Assembly (NCBI GenBank): GCA_964619935.1 | Contig: CAZUGO010000094.1 | Location: 22,519-86,518, forward strand | Source: CAZUGO01 sp964619935 | GTDB lineage: Bacteria; Planctomycetota; Phycisphaerae; UBA1845; CAIVHJ01 | Direction: 5' to 3' | Length of the DNA stretch: 64,000 nucleotides | Shown: positions 45,301 to 54,300 of the stretch, one piece after another | Position numbering within the stretch: position 1 is the stretch's first letter | Layout: the number at the start of each line of letters is the position of its first letter | Notes under the pieces: generated by a model | Told to the model about the DNA's origin: nothing | What the model saw: only the letters and a program-made list of their open reading frames with translations | Databases searched by the model: none | Position numbers and translations under genes: made by a program

Positions 45301-46275
45301 GCGGCGTGCGACGGCCTCACGGATTCCATCGTGCAACTGGGCCGTGGCCTGCCGCAGGCGCTGGTCCAACGCCGCCTGGGCATCAGCGACGGCCTGCTGC
45401 AACTCCTGATAGACCGCGTCCAAGCGCCGGTGACCGCGATGCTTGATGGTGCGCCCGACCGCGATCGCCGCGCCCACACAGCCGGTCACCAGCAGCGCCG
45501 CGGTGAGCAGCGGTGGAACGGCGGCCAGCAACGGAAGCTGATACAACCCCCAGGTGCCGCCCAGCGCGACGGCGGCCAGCAGCACCAGCAACACGCCAAA
45601 ACGCCCGCCGATGAACAGCCGAGCGCTGGGCAGGCTCGCCAGAATGCGCAGGCATTCTTCCGCCGCTGCACAGCGCCTGGCAAAGGTCTCGATGGGATCA
45701 TCGAAGTCCGTGGTCGGCGCCGGCGGTGGATCGGGAACCGCCCGGCGGTATTCGTGCATGAGCTGTTCGGCGTGGGCCTGGATCTGCTCCGGCCGGCCGC
45801 GGGCTGATTCGACGTTGAGCCGCACGCCGTCGAATTCCTGCTGCAGACCGCCCTGCGTGGAGGTCGCAACCGTCTCGGCCATCAGCAACTCATCATCGCG
45901 GACCGTGGTCGCCTCGCGGGTCAATGCGTCGATCTCTTCGCGCACATGGCCCCGGGCGGCCCGAATGTTCGCTTGCAGCGTCCGGAGGTCGGCCTCGTGC
46001 CGCTCGGTGATCCGGCGAATCGCATCGCGATGGTCCTGCTCGGCCTGTGCCCGGCGGGCATCGAAGCCCGCCTGCAGGGCGGCGGACTCGCGCTCGTATT
46101 GCTGCCGGGCCCGCGATTCGTCCTGCAGGCAAGCCCGCTCAATGTGGCTGGCCTGAGGTTGGACCGAACCTTGCGATAGCCGCAGGACCTCCTGCAGGGC
46201 GGCCCGCTGCAATTGCAGGTACTCGCCGCCGGAGGACAGGTCGCCGCTGGATCGATGGGTGCCGTCGGGACTCAT
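42355..46275 (-). CDS. FtsK/EssC-like membrane ATPase of a putative type VII-like system
   Basis: A 1306-aa protein. Residues ~20-180 are coiled coil; two transmembrane helices follow (about 225-275: VLLVLLAAVALGGTWGLYQL and a second hydrophobic run); a second long coiled coil spans ~285-440. Three FtsK-like domains then appear. The first (~470-700) lacks a P-loop but keeps YRFVVIADFPASFS in the Walker B position. The second (~720-1010) is intact, with Walker A GKTGSGKST near 772 and Walker B LLMVDEFQILF near 880, and SRLARTTMGQMAVRIAL in the RecA core. The third (~1040-1290) has a degraded P-loop (VGQQDETAL). Three tandem domains after a membrane anchor match EccC/EssC, the motor of type VII secretion, more than DNA translocase FtsK, which has one domain plus gamma. 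No N-terminal FHA domain is present, unlike EssC. It is the last gene of a four-gene operon. Confidence 0.8.
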   Translation of the reverse strand: MSPDGTHRSSGDLSSGGEYLQLQRAALQEVLRLSQGSVQPQASHIERACLQDESRARQQYERESAALQAGFDARRAQAEQDHRDAIRRITERHEADLRTLQANIRAARGHVREEIDALTREATTVRDDELLMAETVATSTQGGLQQEFDGVRLNVESARGRPEQIQAHAEQLMHEYRRAVPDPPPAPTTDFDDPIETFARRCAAAEECLRILASLPSARLFIGGRFGVLLVLLAAVALGGTWGLYQLPLLAAVPPLLTAALLVTGCVGAAIAVGRTIKHRGHRRLDAVYQELQQAVADAQAALDQRLRQATAQLHDGIREAVARREEEVRGAHRQYEAAGVRIGERQAALDKIDQRSEGLHRDLERDHRQRLEQATARREWAEQELVREHQAQAAELDRRFEGLLTAGRQRYDAARGDLERGWTEGLAVVERLVHETRRHREHWGPGRHADSAATEFHSAVRFGTLGLDLSQLAGGVRRQAAFLDDGPAAMLLPALLAFPDHGSVILEAAADARAEATAALQSLMVQVLTTLPPGAAQFTIIDPVGLGENFAGFMHLSDFGESLIGPRVWTEPNHIERQLLELTQHIEMIIQKYLRNEFKTIEQYNRQAGKLAEPYRFVVIADFPASFSEEAVRRLGSIINNGPRCGIHCLIAAVRGQALPPGFDLAEMARGSVQLCHDGSDFVWQDEVFRHFPLKLDPPPSDAELTRVVREIGRRARESARVEVPFERIAPAPNQRWSRSSSNELQVAIGFAGANRFLNLHLGRGVAQHVLIAGKTGSGKSTLLHVMIINLALWYGPDQVEFYLVDFKEGVEFKAYAVHQLPHARVVAIESDREFGLSVLQRLDEELQRRGALFREAGVQDLSGYRQAGDAVLPRTLLMVDEFQILFSEDDKLAQDAAILLDRLVRQGRAFGIHVVLGSQTLGGSSRLARTTMGQMAVRIALQCTEADSQLILDDENVAARLLSRPGEAIYNDVGGRVEGNQPFQTAWLSEVARDGWLSQLGETRSRRREPLVVFEGNAPADISQNPALAAQRSEGAQAPPSAARLWLGDPVAIKEATAATLARQSGANLMIVGQQDETALALMMAATISLAAQFPPAGLKLVVLEGGTADVRHAGAWARLAGLLPHDTQRVGVADVAAAIAALAEVMRRRLDDSTADEPTVVLVVFGLQRYRVLRRRDDDFSFSADHGAGAPQPDRQFADLLRDGPAVGIHTLVWADTYATLERTLGRQALGEFDHRVLLQMSASDSSTLIDTPAANHLGYYRALLYSEAQGLLEKFRPYALPDADWLERFGRALSAGRGRAAG

Positions 46276-46308
46276 AATTGCTGCCCGATCAGACCTGGGT
46301 CGCCACGA

Positions 46309-46521
46309 TCATTCGCTCTCGCGGCGGGCCTGGTTCAACAGTTCATTCATATGGCCCATGACCTTCTCGACGGTCATCAGGCGCGCCACCATGGGACGCA
46401 GGGTCTGCTCATCGAACCGCCTGCTGTTGTCGTCGTGCCACACGCCGCGCACGCCTTCCCAGCAGGACAGCAGGTCCTGCGCCGCCTGCCGCAACTTGCC
46501 GCAGCCGGATTGCACGTTCAT
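46309..46521 (-). CDS. 70-aa WXG100-like helical-hairpin protein
   Basis: A small protein predicted to be two helices joined by a turn: GKLRQAAQDLLSCWEGVRGVW then DEQTLRPMVARLMTVEKVMGHMNELLNQA. At the turn it has WHDDNSRRF, where Trp and the aromatic are eight residues apart as in WXG100 proteins (WxGxxxxxF), with Asp in place of Gly. It overlaps the upstream gene by ATGA and lies 33 bases before the ATPase gene. It is shorter than usual WXG100 proteins (about 100 aa). It is probably a secreted partner or chaperone-like subunit of the same system. Confidence 0.65.
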   Translation of the reverse strand: MNVQSGCGKLRQAAQDLLSCWEGVRGVWHDDNSRRFDEQTLRPMVARLMTVEKVMGHMNELLNQARRESE

Positions 46522-47525
46522 CCATCTGTCTCCGCGTCAACCGGCGATGGTTCGGCGGACCACAGCGGCCGATCGCCGCCGTCGGCCACCCGCTCGATGG
46601 TTCCGCCCCGCAGAACCACGAGCGTCCCCGGGGGCAGGTTCAGCAACACCGCCCATTGGGGCCGCCGCTCCAGGAGGGCCGCGACGGTGAGCACCTGGTA
46701 ACCCTCCGCCGGACTGCCGCCGACAACACCGACATACCAGCCGCTGTCGCCAGCCGCTGGATGAATGCGCTCCAGGTACAGGGCGTCACCGTACCCACAT
46801 TCGCGGGCGACAACGACCCGGTCATCCGGAGCGCATGGCCAGGCGCCCAGGTTCAGTCCGGCGACCGCGGCCACCGAGCTGGCTGCCAGCTCGGCCGCCG
46901 GCCAGGGCCCGCCGACGGCTTCGAGCCGCGGATCATCCCGACGTTCACGCGCGGGAGTCTGCGCCCGCAGGATGTGGAGATCCGGACACCGCGGCCCGGC
47001 CGCCACGACCGGCGGCGCCGCCATCCGCCAGGCCTCGGCCGGGGTACTGGCGGCGTATCCTTCCAGGGCGGCAATCATGCGATCCAGCCGGGCCAGGGCG
47101 TTGGGAATGTCGACTTCAACGTGGTGCAACAGGCCCTGAACCGCCCCTTTGAAAGTGAAGGCTTCCTGCTCGATGACCCGCATCCAGTGTTGCACGGCAG
47201 CGGCCTTCCGCTCGGCCTCCTCGACCGCCAGCCGGGCGCGGGCCAGCGCCTTCTTTTCGTCCACGAAAGAGGGTTTGTGGTCCAGGGCGGTCTGCAGGTT
47301 CTGCTTGGACATCAAGTCCAGCTTGGCCCGCGCGAGATTCTCGCGGCGGCGTTCCAGTTGCCGCTTCCAGAACGGCCGCTGGTCGCGAGCAAGCCAGCCG
47401 ACCGTCCGACTGATTTGCCCCTCGGATTCCTCGATGCCGAGTTTGACTCCTTCGGCGAATCGGCACAATGCCACCCTGAGATCCTTCAGGGCCTCCACCG
47501 ACTCGACGCGGGCAAATTCGCTCAT
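46518..47525 (-). CDS. 335-aa coiled-coil protein of the type VII-like operon
   Basis: Residues 1-170 are helical and charged (FAEGVKLGIEESEGQISRTVGWLARDQ; ENLARAKLDLMSKQNLQTALDHK; ARARLAVEEAERKAAAVQHWM), without a signal peptide. Residues ~195-335 form a distinct globular part (CGYGDALYLERIHPAAGDSGWYVGVVGG...YQVLTVAALLERRPQWAVLLNLPPGTLVVL) that loosely recalls DUF2185/Imm33-like immunity folds. The helical N-terminus plus small C-terminal domain has the layout of an LXG-type substrate or of an adaptor. No known toxin motif is visible. It begins 14 bases after the WXG100-like gene and overlaps the 70-aa gene. Confidence 0.6.
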   Translation of the reverse strand: MSEFARVESVEALKDLRVALCRFAEGVKLGIEESEGQISRTVGWLARDQRPFWKRQLERRRENLARAKLDLMSKQNLQTALDHKPSFVDEKKALARARLAVEEAERKAAAVQHWMRVIEQEAFTFKGAVQGLLHHVEVDIPNALARLDRMIAALEGYAASTPAEAWRMAAPPVVAAGPRCPDLHILRAQTPARERRDDPRLEAVGGPWPAAELAASSVAAVAGLNLGAWPCAPDDRVVVARECGYGDALYLERIHPAAGDSGWYVGVVGGSPAEGYQVLTVAALLERRPQWAVLLNLPPGTLVVLRGGTIERVADGGDRPLWSAEPSPVDAETDG

Positions 47526-47539
47526 GCGCTTCCCGATTG

Positions 47540-47812
47540 CTAGTGCTGCTGCAAGTAGTCCTCGATGTGGCCGGCCTTCTTTCGCAAGAACGCCACGTGG
47601 CGATCGGCGGATTCAAAAAAACGCCCCAGCGTCTTCATGGTCTGGTCAAACTCTTCGGCGAATTTGGTTTGCTCCTGATCCTGCCAGGACTTCTCCAGTC
47701 CGCGCAGGCGCGCTTGCAGGCCGACCATCAGACCCTGCAACTCCGAACTGACGTGGGCCAGATCGCGGGCGAACCGTTTCAACTCTGCCGGATTAACGTG
47801 GGCCTTGGCCAT
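47540..47812 (-). CDS. WXG100-like protein
   Basis: A 90-aa all-helical protein: helix 1 (VNPAELKRFARDLAHVSSELQGLMVGLQARLRGLEKSW), turn WQDQEQTKF, and helix 2 (FAEEFDQTMKTLGRFFESADRHVAFLRKKAGHIEDYL). The turn keeps the spacing of WxGxxxxxF with Asp for Gly, matching its 70-aa operon partner. Length and layout fit WXG100 (ESAT-6-like) proteins that are exported by type VII systems as helical dimers. A C-terminal YxxxD/E signal is suggested only weakly by its AGHIEDYLQQH end. The start at ATG 47812 has GGAG about ten bases upstream. Confidence 0.75.
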   Translation of the reverse strand: MAKAHVNPAELKRFARDLAHVSSELQGLMVGLQARLRGLEKSWQDQEQTKFAEEFDQTMKTLGRFFESADRHVAFLRKKAGHIEDYLQQH

Positions 47813-47920
47813 GGCTGGATGCTCCGTATCGGCAGCGGGTCCCGCTCCGGAGTGGTGTGGGCAGGCCCCGGCCGCCGTGGTCGAGTCGGGGGTGCAGTTG
47901 CACCGCTCACGCAATGATTC

Positions 47921-47926
47921 ATTATA
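47921..47926 (-). promoter_or_regulatory. Putative -10 of the type VII-like operon
   Basis: On the minus strand TATAAT, in CGCATATAATG, lies about 110 bases upstream of the WXG100-like gene. The -35 region is weak, so this may be used by an alternative factor or need an activator. Confidence 0.35.
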
Positions 47927-48074
47927 TGCGGTAACCGCCGCCATTTCCCGTTTCGGTGAAACCGTCACCGACCCGCTTGACTTCATCGTGGGCGGTCTCG
48001 ACAATGCCCGCTCATGGCTGACGGCCCCGTGATGGCACGGCGTCGAACCCCGGTCCCTGCTGACTGCGAGACTC

Positions 48075-49328
48075 ATGAGCGATCCTGTGGCAGACCCTTC
48101 ACCGCCGGGTTCCGCGGCCCCGCCGGCCTGTGCGGAAGCCCGTCGCAATCGCCGCGGGACCCTGTTTGACCCGATCAAGCAGTTTCTGGCGGTGTATCTG
48201 GGTCCGCCGGCCACCATGCACGGGTTGACCGTCTCAGGCTACTGGCGGCTGCTGCGGGAGAATCGCTTCCGAGTGGACCCGCCGTTCTGGGTACGCGGCA
48301 TGAGCACCCTGCTGTGGAGTCTGCTGAACTCGGCGGTCGGTTCGGTGGAGCGCCGGGTGCATGAGGCCCGGCTTGGCGACGTCACCGTGGAACCGCCCGT
48401 ATTCGTCCTGGGCTTTTACCGCAGCGGCACCACCCACCTGCACAATTTGCTGTGTGTGGATCAACGTTTTGCCTATCCAGACTACTTCCAGACCCTCTTT
48501 CCGGCGACCTTTCTGACCACCGAGGCCCTGTTGCCGGCGGTCATCAACCTGGGCATTCCCGAGCGCCGGCCCATGGACAACATGCACTGCAATGTGCGCT
48601 CTCCCAACGAAGACGAGTTCGCGCTGTGCGCCCTGACCGGCATGTCGCCGCTGATGTCGTGGGTCTTTCCGCAGCGCGCCGGACATTACGACCGCTACCT
48701 GACCTTCCAGGACGTTCCCGATGAGGACACGCAGCGCTGGAACGCCGCCATGCGGCTGTTCGTCAAGAAACTCACCTGGAAGTATCGCCGGCCGCTGGTG
48801 CTGAAGTCGCCGCCGCACACCGCCCGCATCGGCATGCTCCTGAAGCTGTTCCCGCGGGCTCGCTTCGTTCACATTCACCGCCATCCGTTTGACGTCTTCC
48901 GCTCCGCCAAACACATGATCCAGAAGGCCACCTCGCCCTACCTGCGCTTGCAGATGCCGCTCCAGGATCTCGATGAGCGGATCTTGAAGCTGTATGCCGA
49001 CACCTACCACGCCTTCTTCGAACAGCAATCGCTGATCCCACCCGGGCAATTCAGCGAGCTGGCCTTCGAGCAACTGGAGTCCGACCCCATCGGCCAACTG
49101 CGGCGGGTTTACCAGGAACTCGACTTGCCCAATTTCCGAATGGTCGAACCGGCCTTGCAGGGCTACGTGGCCTCGATGCGGAGCTACCGCAAGAACCGCT
49201 ATTCGGCCCTGCCGGGGATGCTTCGGAAGCGAATCGCCCATCGCTGGCAGGCCAGCTTCAAGCGCTGGGACTATCGCACCGGCGCCTGGCCACGCCCGCA
49301 GTCTGCGGCCCAGCGCCGGGCAGGCTGA
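48075..49328 (+). CDS. PAPS-dependent sulfotransferase family protein
   Basis: A 417-aa protein with the 5'-phosphosulfate loop GFYRSGTTHLHNLL (residues 113-126), KSPPHTARIGMLLKLFPRARFVHIHRHPFDVFRS, which holds the 3'-phosphate-binding Arg/Ser, and a C-terminal Arg/Lys-rich end. It would transfer sulfate from PAPS to a hydroxyl or amine; the acceptor is unknown. Such sulfotransferase_3-type proteins are numerous in planctomycetes. It diverges from the type VII-like operon. Confidence 0.85.
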   Translation: MSDPVADPSPPGSAAPPACAEARRNRRGTLFDPIKQFLAVYLGPPATMHGLTVSGYWRLLRENRFRVDPPFWVRGMSTLLWSLLNSAVGSVERRVHEARLGDVTVEPPVFVLGFYRSGTTHLHNLLCVDQRFAYPDYFQTLFPATFLTTEALLPAVINLGIPERRPMDNMHCNVRSPNEDEFALCALTGMSPLMSWVFPQRAGHYDRYLTFQDVPDEDTQRWNAAMRLFVKKLTWKYRRPLVLKSPPHTARIGMLLKLFPRARFVHIHRHPFDVFRSAKHMIQKATSPYLRLQMPLQDLDERILKLYADTYHAFFEQQSLIPPGQFSELAFEQLESDPIGQLRRVYQELDLPNFRMVEPALQGYVASMRSYRKNRYSALPGMLRKRIAHRWQASFKRWDYRTGAWPRPQSAAQRRAG

Positions 49329-49386
49329 GGTCTCCTCGACCGCCCGGCTTGGCGAAGGCGCCGGTCTGCAGCATAATTCGCGATTC

Positions 49387-51273
49387 ATGGGATCCGTAAA
49401 GCAGCCAATCGACAATCGGATTGCCGACGTGGTCCGCCGGTATTGGGGTTATGACACCCTGCGCCCGCTGCAGTCTGAGGCGATTGCGGCGGCGCTGCAG
49501 GGGCGCGATTCGCTGACCGTCCTGCCGACCGGCGGAGGCAAGTCGCTGTGCTACCAGGTGCCGCCGGTGATTCACGATCGGACGGCGGTGGTGGTCTCGC
49601 CGCTGATTTCATTGATGAAAGATCAAGTAGACGGGCTGCGGGCCTGCGGATACTCCGCGGCGGCGTTGCACAGCGGCTTGTCGGCCGCCGAGCGGGCGGA
49701 GATCGGCCGGGGCCTGGACCGCGGGCACTACCGGCTGCTGTTCGTGGCACCGGAACGCCTGGCCGCCCCGGGATTCCTGGACCTGCTGCGGGCCATGGAA
49801 GTCCGCTTGTTCGCCATCGACGAAGCCCACTGCATCAGCCACTGGGGCCATGATTTCCGACCCGAATATCGCCAACTGGCGGCTCTGAGGACCTGCCTCC
49901 CGCAAGCCAGCCTTCACGCCTTTACGGCGACCGCCACCAAGCAGGTCCAGCAGGACATCATCCGGCAGTTGCAGCTCCAGGACCCGACGGTGCTGGTCGG
50001 CACTTTCGATCGGCCGAATCTGGTCTACCGCGTGGTTCCACGGCAAGATACCACCCGCCAGGTCGCCCAAATCATTCACCGGCACGCGGGCGAAGCGGTA
50101 ATCGTGTATTGCATGACCCGCAAGGACACCGAATCGCTGGCGGCCCGCCTCCAGGGCTTGGGGATTCACGCCCAGGCCTACCACGCCGGCATGGATCCGC
50201 AGCAGCGCCAGCGCACCCAGGAGGCCTTTGCCGCCGAAGCCCTGGACGTCATCACCGCGACCGTGGCCTTTGGGATGGGGATCGATCGCAGCAATGTCCG
50301 CTGCGTGATTCACGCCAACATGCCCAAGACCATCGAGCACTATCAGCAGGAGACCGGCCGGGCCGGTCGCGACGGCTTGGATGCCGAGTGCGTGCTGCTG
50401 TACTCTGCGGCGGACACCATGCGTTGGCGGTCGCTGGTCGAGCGCAGTGCCACCACCAGCGACTCGGTCGTCGACGTCGTCGCCGCCCAGTGCGAACTGA
50501 TCGAGCACATGCATCGTCTGGCGAGTGCCTTGTGCTGCCGACATCGGGCCTTGTCCGAGTACTTCGGGCAGGACTATCCGTCCGATGACTGCCACGCCTG
50601 TGATGTCTGCCTGGGGGAGGTCGAGGGCCTGGCGGATGCCACCGTGATCAGCCAGAAAATCCTGTCGTGCGTGGCCCGGGTCCGGGAGTCATTCGGCATT
50701 CGCCACATCGTCGGCGTGCTGGCCGGAGAAGATACCGAACCGATCCGACGGCGCGGTCACCACCAACTGAGCACCTACGGGCTGCTGTCCGGCACGTCCC
50801 CGAACGTCTTGACCCATTGGATCTATCAACTCGTCGACCAGGGGCTGCTGGATCGCACCACGGGTGATCGACCGATCCTGCGGCTCAATGCCGCCTCCTG
50901 GGAGGTGCTCCGCGGCCGGCGGCCAGTGCGGTTGCGCTCACCGGCCGCCCCCGCCCATCGAACCCCCCGGGCCTCCGCCGAGTCCTGGGAGGGCGTCGAT
51001 CGGGGCCTGTTCGAACGGCTGCGCGAAGTGCGGCGGGAGCTGGCCCAAGAACGGCAGGTGCCAGCATTCGTGGTTTTCAGCGATGCAGCCCTGCGGGACA
51101 TGGCCCGCCGCAAGCCACTGACCCTGCAGACCTTCGAAGAGGTTCACGGCGTCGGGGCGGCCAAGCTGAAGCAATTCGGAAGGCAATTCACCGCCGCCAT
51201 CGACCACTATTGCCGGCGGACGCCTCAGGACGTCGAAAACCAACCCTCAGGATCAGACCGCGGTAATCAATGA
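49387..51273 (+). CDS. recQ: ATP-dependent DNA helicase RecQ
   Basis: A 628-aa 3'-5' helicase. Motif 0 FGYD-like lead (WGYDTLRPLQ), Walker A LPTGGGKSLCYQ near residue 47, DEAHCISHWGHDFRPEYRQL near 144, motif V/VI TVAFGMGIDRSNVRCVIHANMPKTIEHYQQETGRAGRDG, the RQC zinc site (CDVCLGE with upstream Cys), winged helix, and a C-terminal HRDC domain (FERLREVRRELAQERQVPAFVVFSDAALRDMA). Length is near E. coli RecQ (609 aa). It acts in recombination and repair. A promoter for the next gene lies just after its stop. Confidence 0.97.
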   Translation: MGSVKQPIDNRIADVVRRYWGYDTLRPLQSEAIAAALQGRDSLTVLPTGGGKSLCYQVPPVIHDRTAVVVSPLISLMKDQVDGLRACGYSAAALHSGLSAAERAEIGRGLDRGHYRLLFVAPERLAAPGFLDLLRAMEVRLFAIDEAHCISHWGHDFRPEYRQLAALRTCLPQASLHAFTATATKQVQQDIIRQLQLQDPTVLVGTFDRPNLVYRVVPRQDTTRQVAQIIHRHAGEAVIVYCMTRKDTESLAARLQGLGIHAQAYHAGMDPQQRQRTQEAFAAEALDVITATVAFGMGIDRSNVRCVIHANMPKTIEHYQQETGRAGRDGLDAECVLLYSAADTMRWRSLVERSATTSDSVVDVVAAQCELIEHMHRLASALCCRHRALSEYFGQDYPSDDCHACDVCLGEVEGLADATVISQKILSCVARVRESFGIRHIVGVLAGEDTEPIRRRGHHQLSTYGLLSGTSPNVLTHWIYQLVDQGLLDRTTGDRPILRLNAASWEVLRGRRPVRLRSPAAPAHRTPRASAESWEGVDRGLFERLREVRRELAQERQVPAFVVFSDAALRDMARRKPLTLQTFEEVHGVGAAKLKQFGRQFTAAIDHYCRRTPQDVENQPSGSDRGNQ

Positions 51274-51294
51274 AGCGGTCACCTGCAGCGGGCG

Positions 51295-51300
51295 TATAAT
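51295..51300 (+). promoter_or_regulatory. TATAAT immediately before a GTG start
   Basis: A consensus -10 ends seven bases before the GTG at 51307. If used, transcription would begin at or next to the start codon, giving a leaderless mRNA. No convincing -35 is seen. Confidence 0.4.
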
Positions 51301-51306
51301 CAGCCC

Positions 51307-54300
51307 GTGGTCGAACTGGAGTTGGCAACCGCTGTAACGAACCCCGTGGCAACGGATCTCCCCGCAATCATTGGGCGACGCGCCCTGGTATGGCTCGCCG
51401 GTGTCCTGCCGCTGCTGCTGGCCGGCGGGTGTCCGGAACCGCTGGCTTTGGAGATCGGCAATTGCCCCGCCGAGCCGCGGATCAGCGGGGCCAGTGTGGC
51501 ATTGGAGATCCAGGCCACCGGCGGCAACCCGCAGGGCTTGTTCTTTGAGACCTCCATCTCTGCGGACAGTCCCGCACAGGTCAGCGACGGCGACAGCGAC
51601 CATCCCACGATAGCCATCCTGGAAGCCGGGACGATCGTGGTCTCGATCACCGTCAGCGACGGCACCGCAAACGCCGCGGGTCAGTGTGTGTTCAGCGCCG
51701 TGAATTGCCTGTCGGATGACGATTGCGACGACGGCGACCGCTGCAACGGCGATGCGCGTTGCGCCTCGGGCACCTGCCTGCCGGGCGCGCCGCCCGACTG
51801 CCCGGCCGATCAGGTCTGCGACCCTGCCGACGGGTCCTGCGTGTGCGCCGCTGACGCGGCCTGCGACGACGGCAACCCCTGCAACGGAGCGGAACGCTGC
51901 TTGCCAAACGGCAGTTGCACCGTCGGTGACCCTCCGCAATGCCCGGACGGATTCCTCTGCGATCCGCAGGTCGGGACCTGCCGCTGCCAGGACGACTCCG
52001 CTTGTGACGACGGCTTGTTCTGCAACGGCGCCGAAGCCTGCGTCGATGGGGTCTGCGCCTCCGCGCCGTCACCGTGCGGCACCGATCAGAACTGTGACGA
52101 GGCCACCGGCACCTGCTTGCCGGGGCAGCCCTGCCAGGCGGACGGCGATTGCGACGATGGCCTGTTCTGCAACGGCATGGAGACCTGTGATCTGCAATCC
52201 ACGCAGTGCCTGCCCGGAATCGACCCGTGTGCCGGGTTCGAGTGCTGCGCGAACGAGGCGCAGTGTCTCGAGGGGCAAGCCGGGGCGGAGTGCTCCTGCC
52301 CGTTGTGCGGCGATACCTTGTTCCTGACGCTGGATCTGGACCATCTGGTGGGCACCAACGGTGATGACGTCTTCACCAGCGAGTTGCAGTTCTCGGTCCC
52401 CGAGATGGACGAACTGGCGACCTTGCAGTCGGGCGACCAGTTGGACGGCCGCGGCGGCTCGGACCTTTTGGACGCAGCGCTGCACGGCGCGGCAGCGGCC
52501 GCACCGACGATCAGCAGCATCGAAACCTTCCACCTGACCAGCCTCAGCGACTCCGCAGCCGCGAACGGCGGGGTCAACACGCTGCTGGCCACGAACCTCT
52601 CCGGCCTCGACGCCGTCTTCTCGGCGCGGAGCAGCGCTGACCTGGTCATCGACGACCTGCGGGAACGTACCGACTTCGGATTCCTGGAGGTCGACGACCC
52701 CGACGTCGATATGACCGTGATCTTCGGCACCGGGGCCGTCACCGCCGGGGACGATGACTCGATCCAACTGATCCTGAGCGGCGCCAGGGTCGGGACGGCC
52801 GGCATTCAGACGGCCGGCAGCAATGGATTCGAAACCCTGCACATCGTCAGCACCGGCCCGCACGACAACCGTCTTGCCGGCGTCGTCCAGTTTGGCGGCA
52901 CCTCGCTCGCCACCTGCACGTTTGGCGGCTCCGCGAACCTCGGCAGCGAACACCTGCCCGAAACCATCCGCAGGCTCGACGCCACGGCCCTGACCGGCGA
53001 CCTGGTCCTCGGCGCCGGCGACCGCGTGGCGGACTACGCCGCATTCTCGGCCGTCGACCTCACCGACGTCCGCGGCGGCAGCGGCGCCGACCGCGTCATT
53101 CTGGCGGGAACTCTGGACGATTTCGACTTCAGCGAAGCCGGTCAGTTCATGGATCTGGGCGGCGGATACGATGCCGTGCAGGCCTCCCTGACCACGACCC
53201 TCACCAAGGCCCTGCCCATCCGCAACGTTGAGGAACTGCGCCTCAGCAGCGCCTCCGACGGCGTGGCGATTGACCTGGACGGGGCCAACGATCTGCAAAT
53301 CATCATCATCGAGGCCGACGGCGCCGGCCACGCCCTGGAGTTGCTGAACCTGGCGGGCACGCCAGCCCTGCAGTTTCGCGGGGACGGCAGCACGGCGCCC
53401 CAAACCTACGACAGCGTCACCCTGCTGACGGCCACCGCCGACACACTGGACATCAGCATCCACAATCGCGGCGTGGCCCCCGGGGGAACCCATGCCATCG
53501 GCACGCTGCGGAGCAACGCCGCCGACACCGTGCGGCTGACCGTCTCCGACGGGCCGGCTCAGCTCGGCGGATTGCAGCTGGACCAGGCCCGCGACCTGCA
53601 CCTGACCGCCACCGCCGACCTGGACCTCGGAACGGTCAGCGGCCCGGGCAACGCCACTTTGGTGCTGGTTGATGGCACGGCGGTCCAGGGCGACTTTCAG
53701 GCGGCGCTGACCGCCCTCGGTTCTGGCGCCGAGGTGTTGCTCGGCAATGGCCACAACCAGGTATCGCTCGCCCACAGCGCCGGGGTCAGCATCACCATTA
53801 CCGGCGGCAGCGGCAGCGACCTGCTGATCGGATCCGACCAGTCGGACCTCATCAACGGAGCGGGCGGAGACGACGACCTCACGCCCGGCAAGGGTCTGGA
53901 CACGGTCGCCACCGGCAGCGGGGCCGACGTGGTCTCGTTCGTGGGTCAACTCAGTGCCGGACATGCCACCGCCATCTTGGACTTCAGCGCCCAGGCGCCC
54001 GATCGGCTGCGCTTCGACGCCACGAGCTTCCCCGACTATGCCGGCGGCGCCAGCGTCGTCCTGCGAACCGCGGCCACGGTGACTGACTTCGCCGGGCCCG
54101 ACAACCAGGTCATCGTGGACACGGCCGCCCATATTGCGGGCATCGACACCTCGGGCGGCAACGCTTCCAATCCGATCGCCATCGACACCGCCAGCGGCCA
54201 GATCCTCTACGATGCCGACGGCAATTACGCCGCCGGGCAGATTATCATCGGCACCATTCCGCCCGGCGAGACCCCGCACCTGGGCTCGGTGAACTTTGAG

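Noticed and set aside
43531..45807. A 758-codon open frame on the plus strand opposite the FtsK-like ATPase
   Set aside because: It is the high-GC mirror of the ATPase codons; its translation has no domain pattern, while the minus strand shows Walker motifs and coiled coils.
42355..46275. Chromosome-segregation FtsK
   Set aside because: There is no four-helix FtsK membrane domain and no gamma winged-helix domain; instead there are coiled coils and three tandem ATPase-like domains, and WXG-like genes precede it.
52069..54279. A 736-codon open frame on the minus strand opposite the 1001-aa surface protein
   Set aside because: The translation is Gly/Val/Arg-rich without motifs; the plus strand has a signal, Cys modules and RTX repeats.
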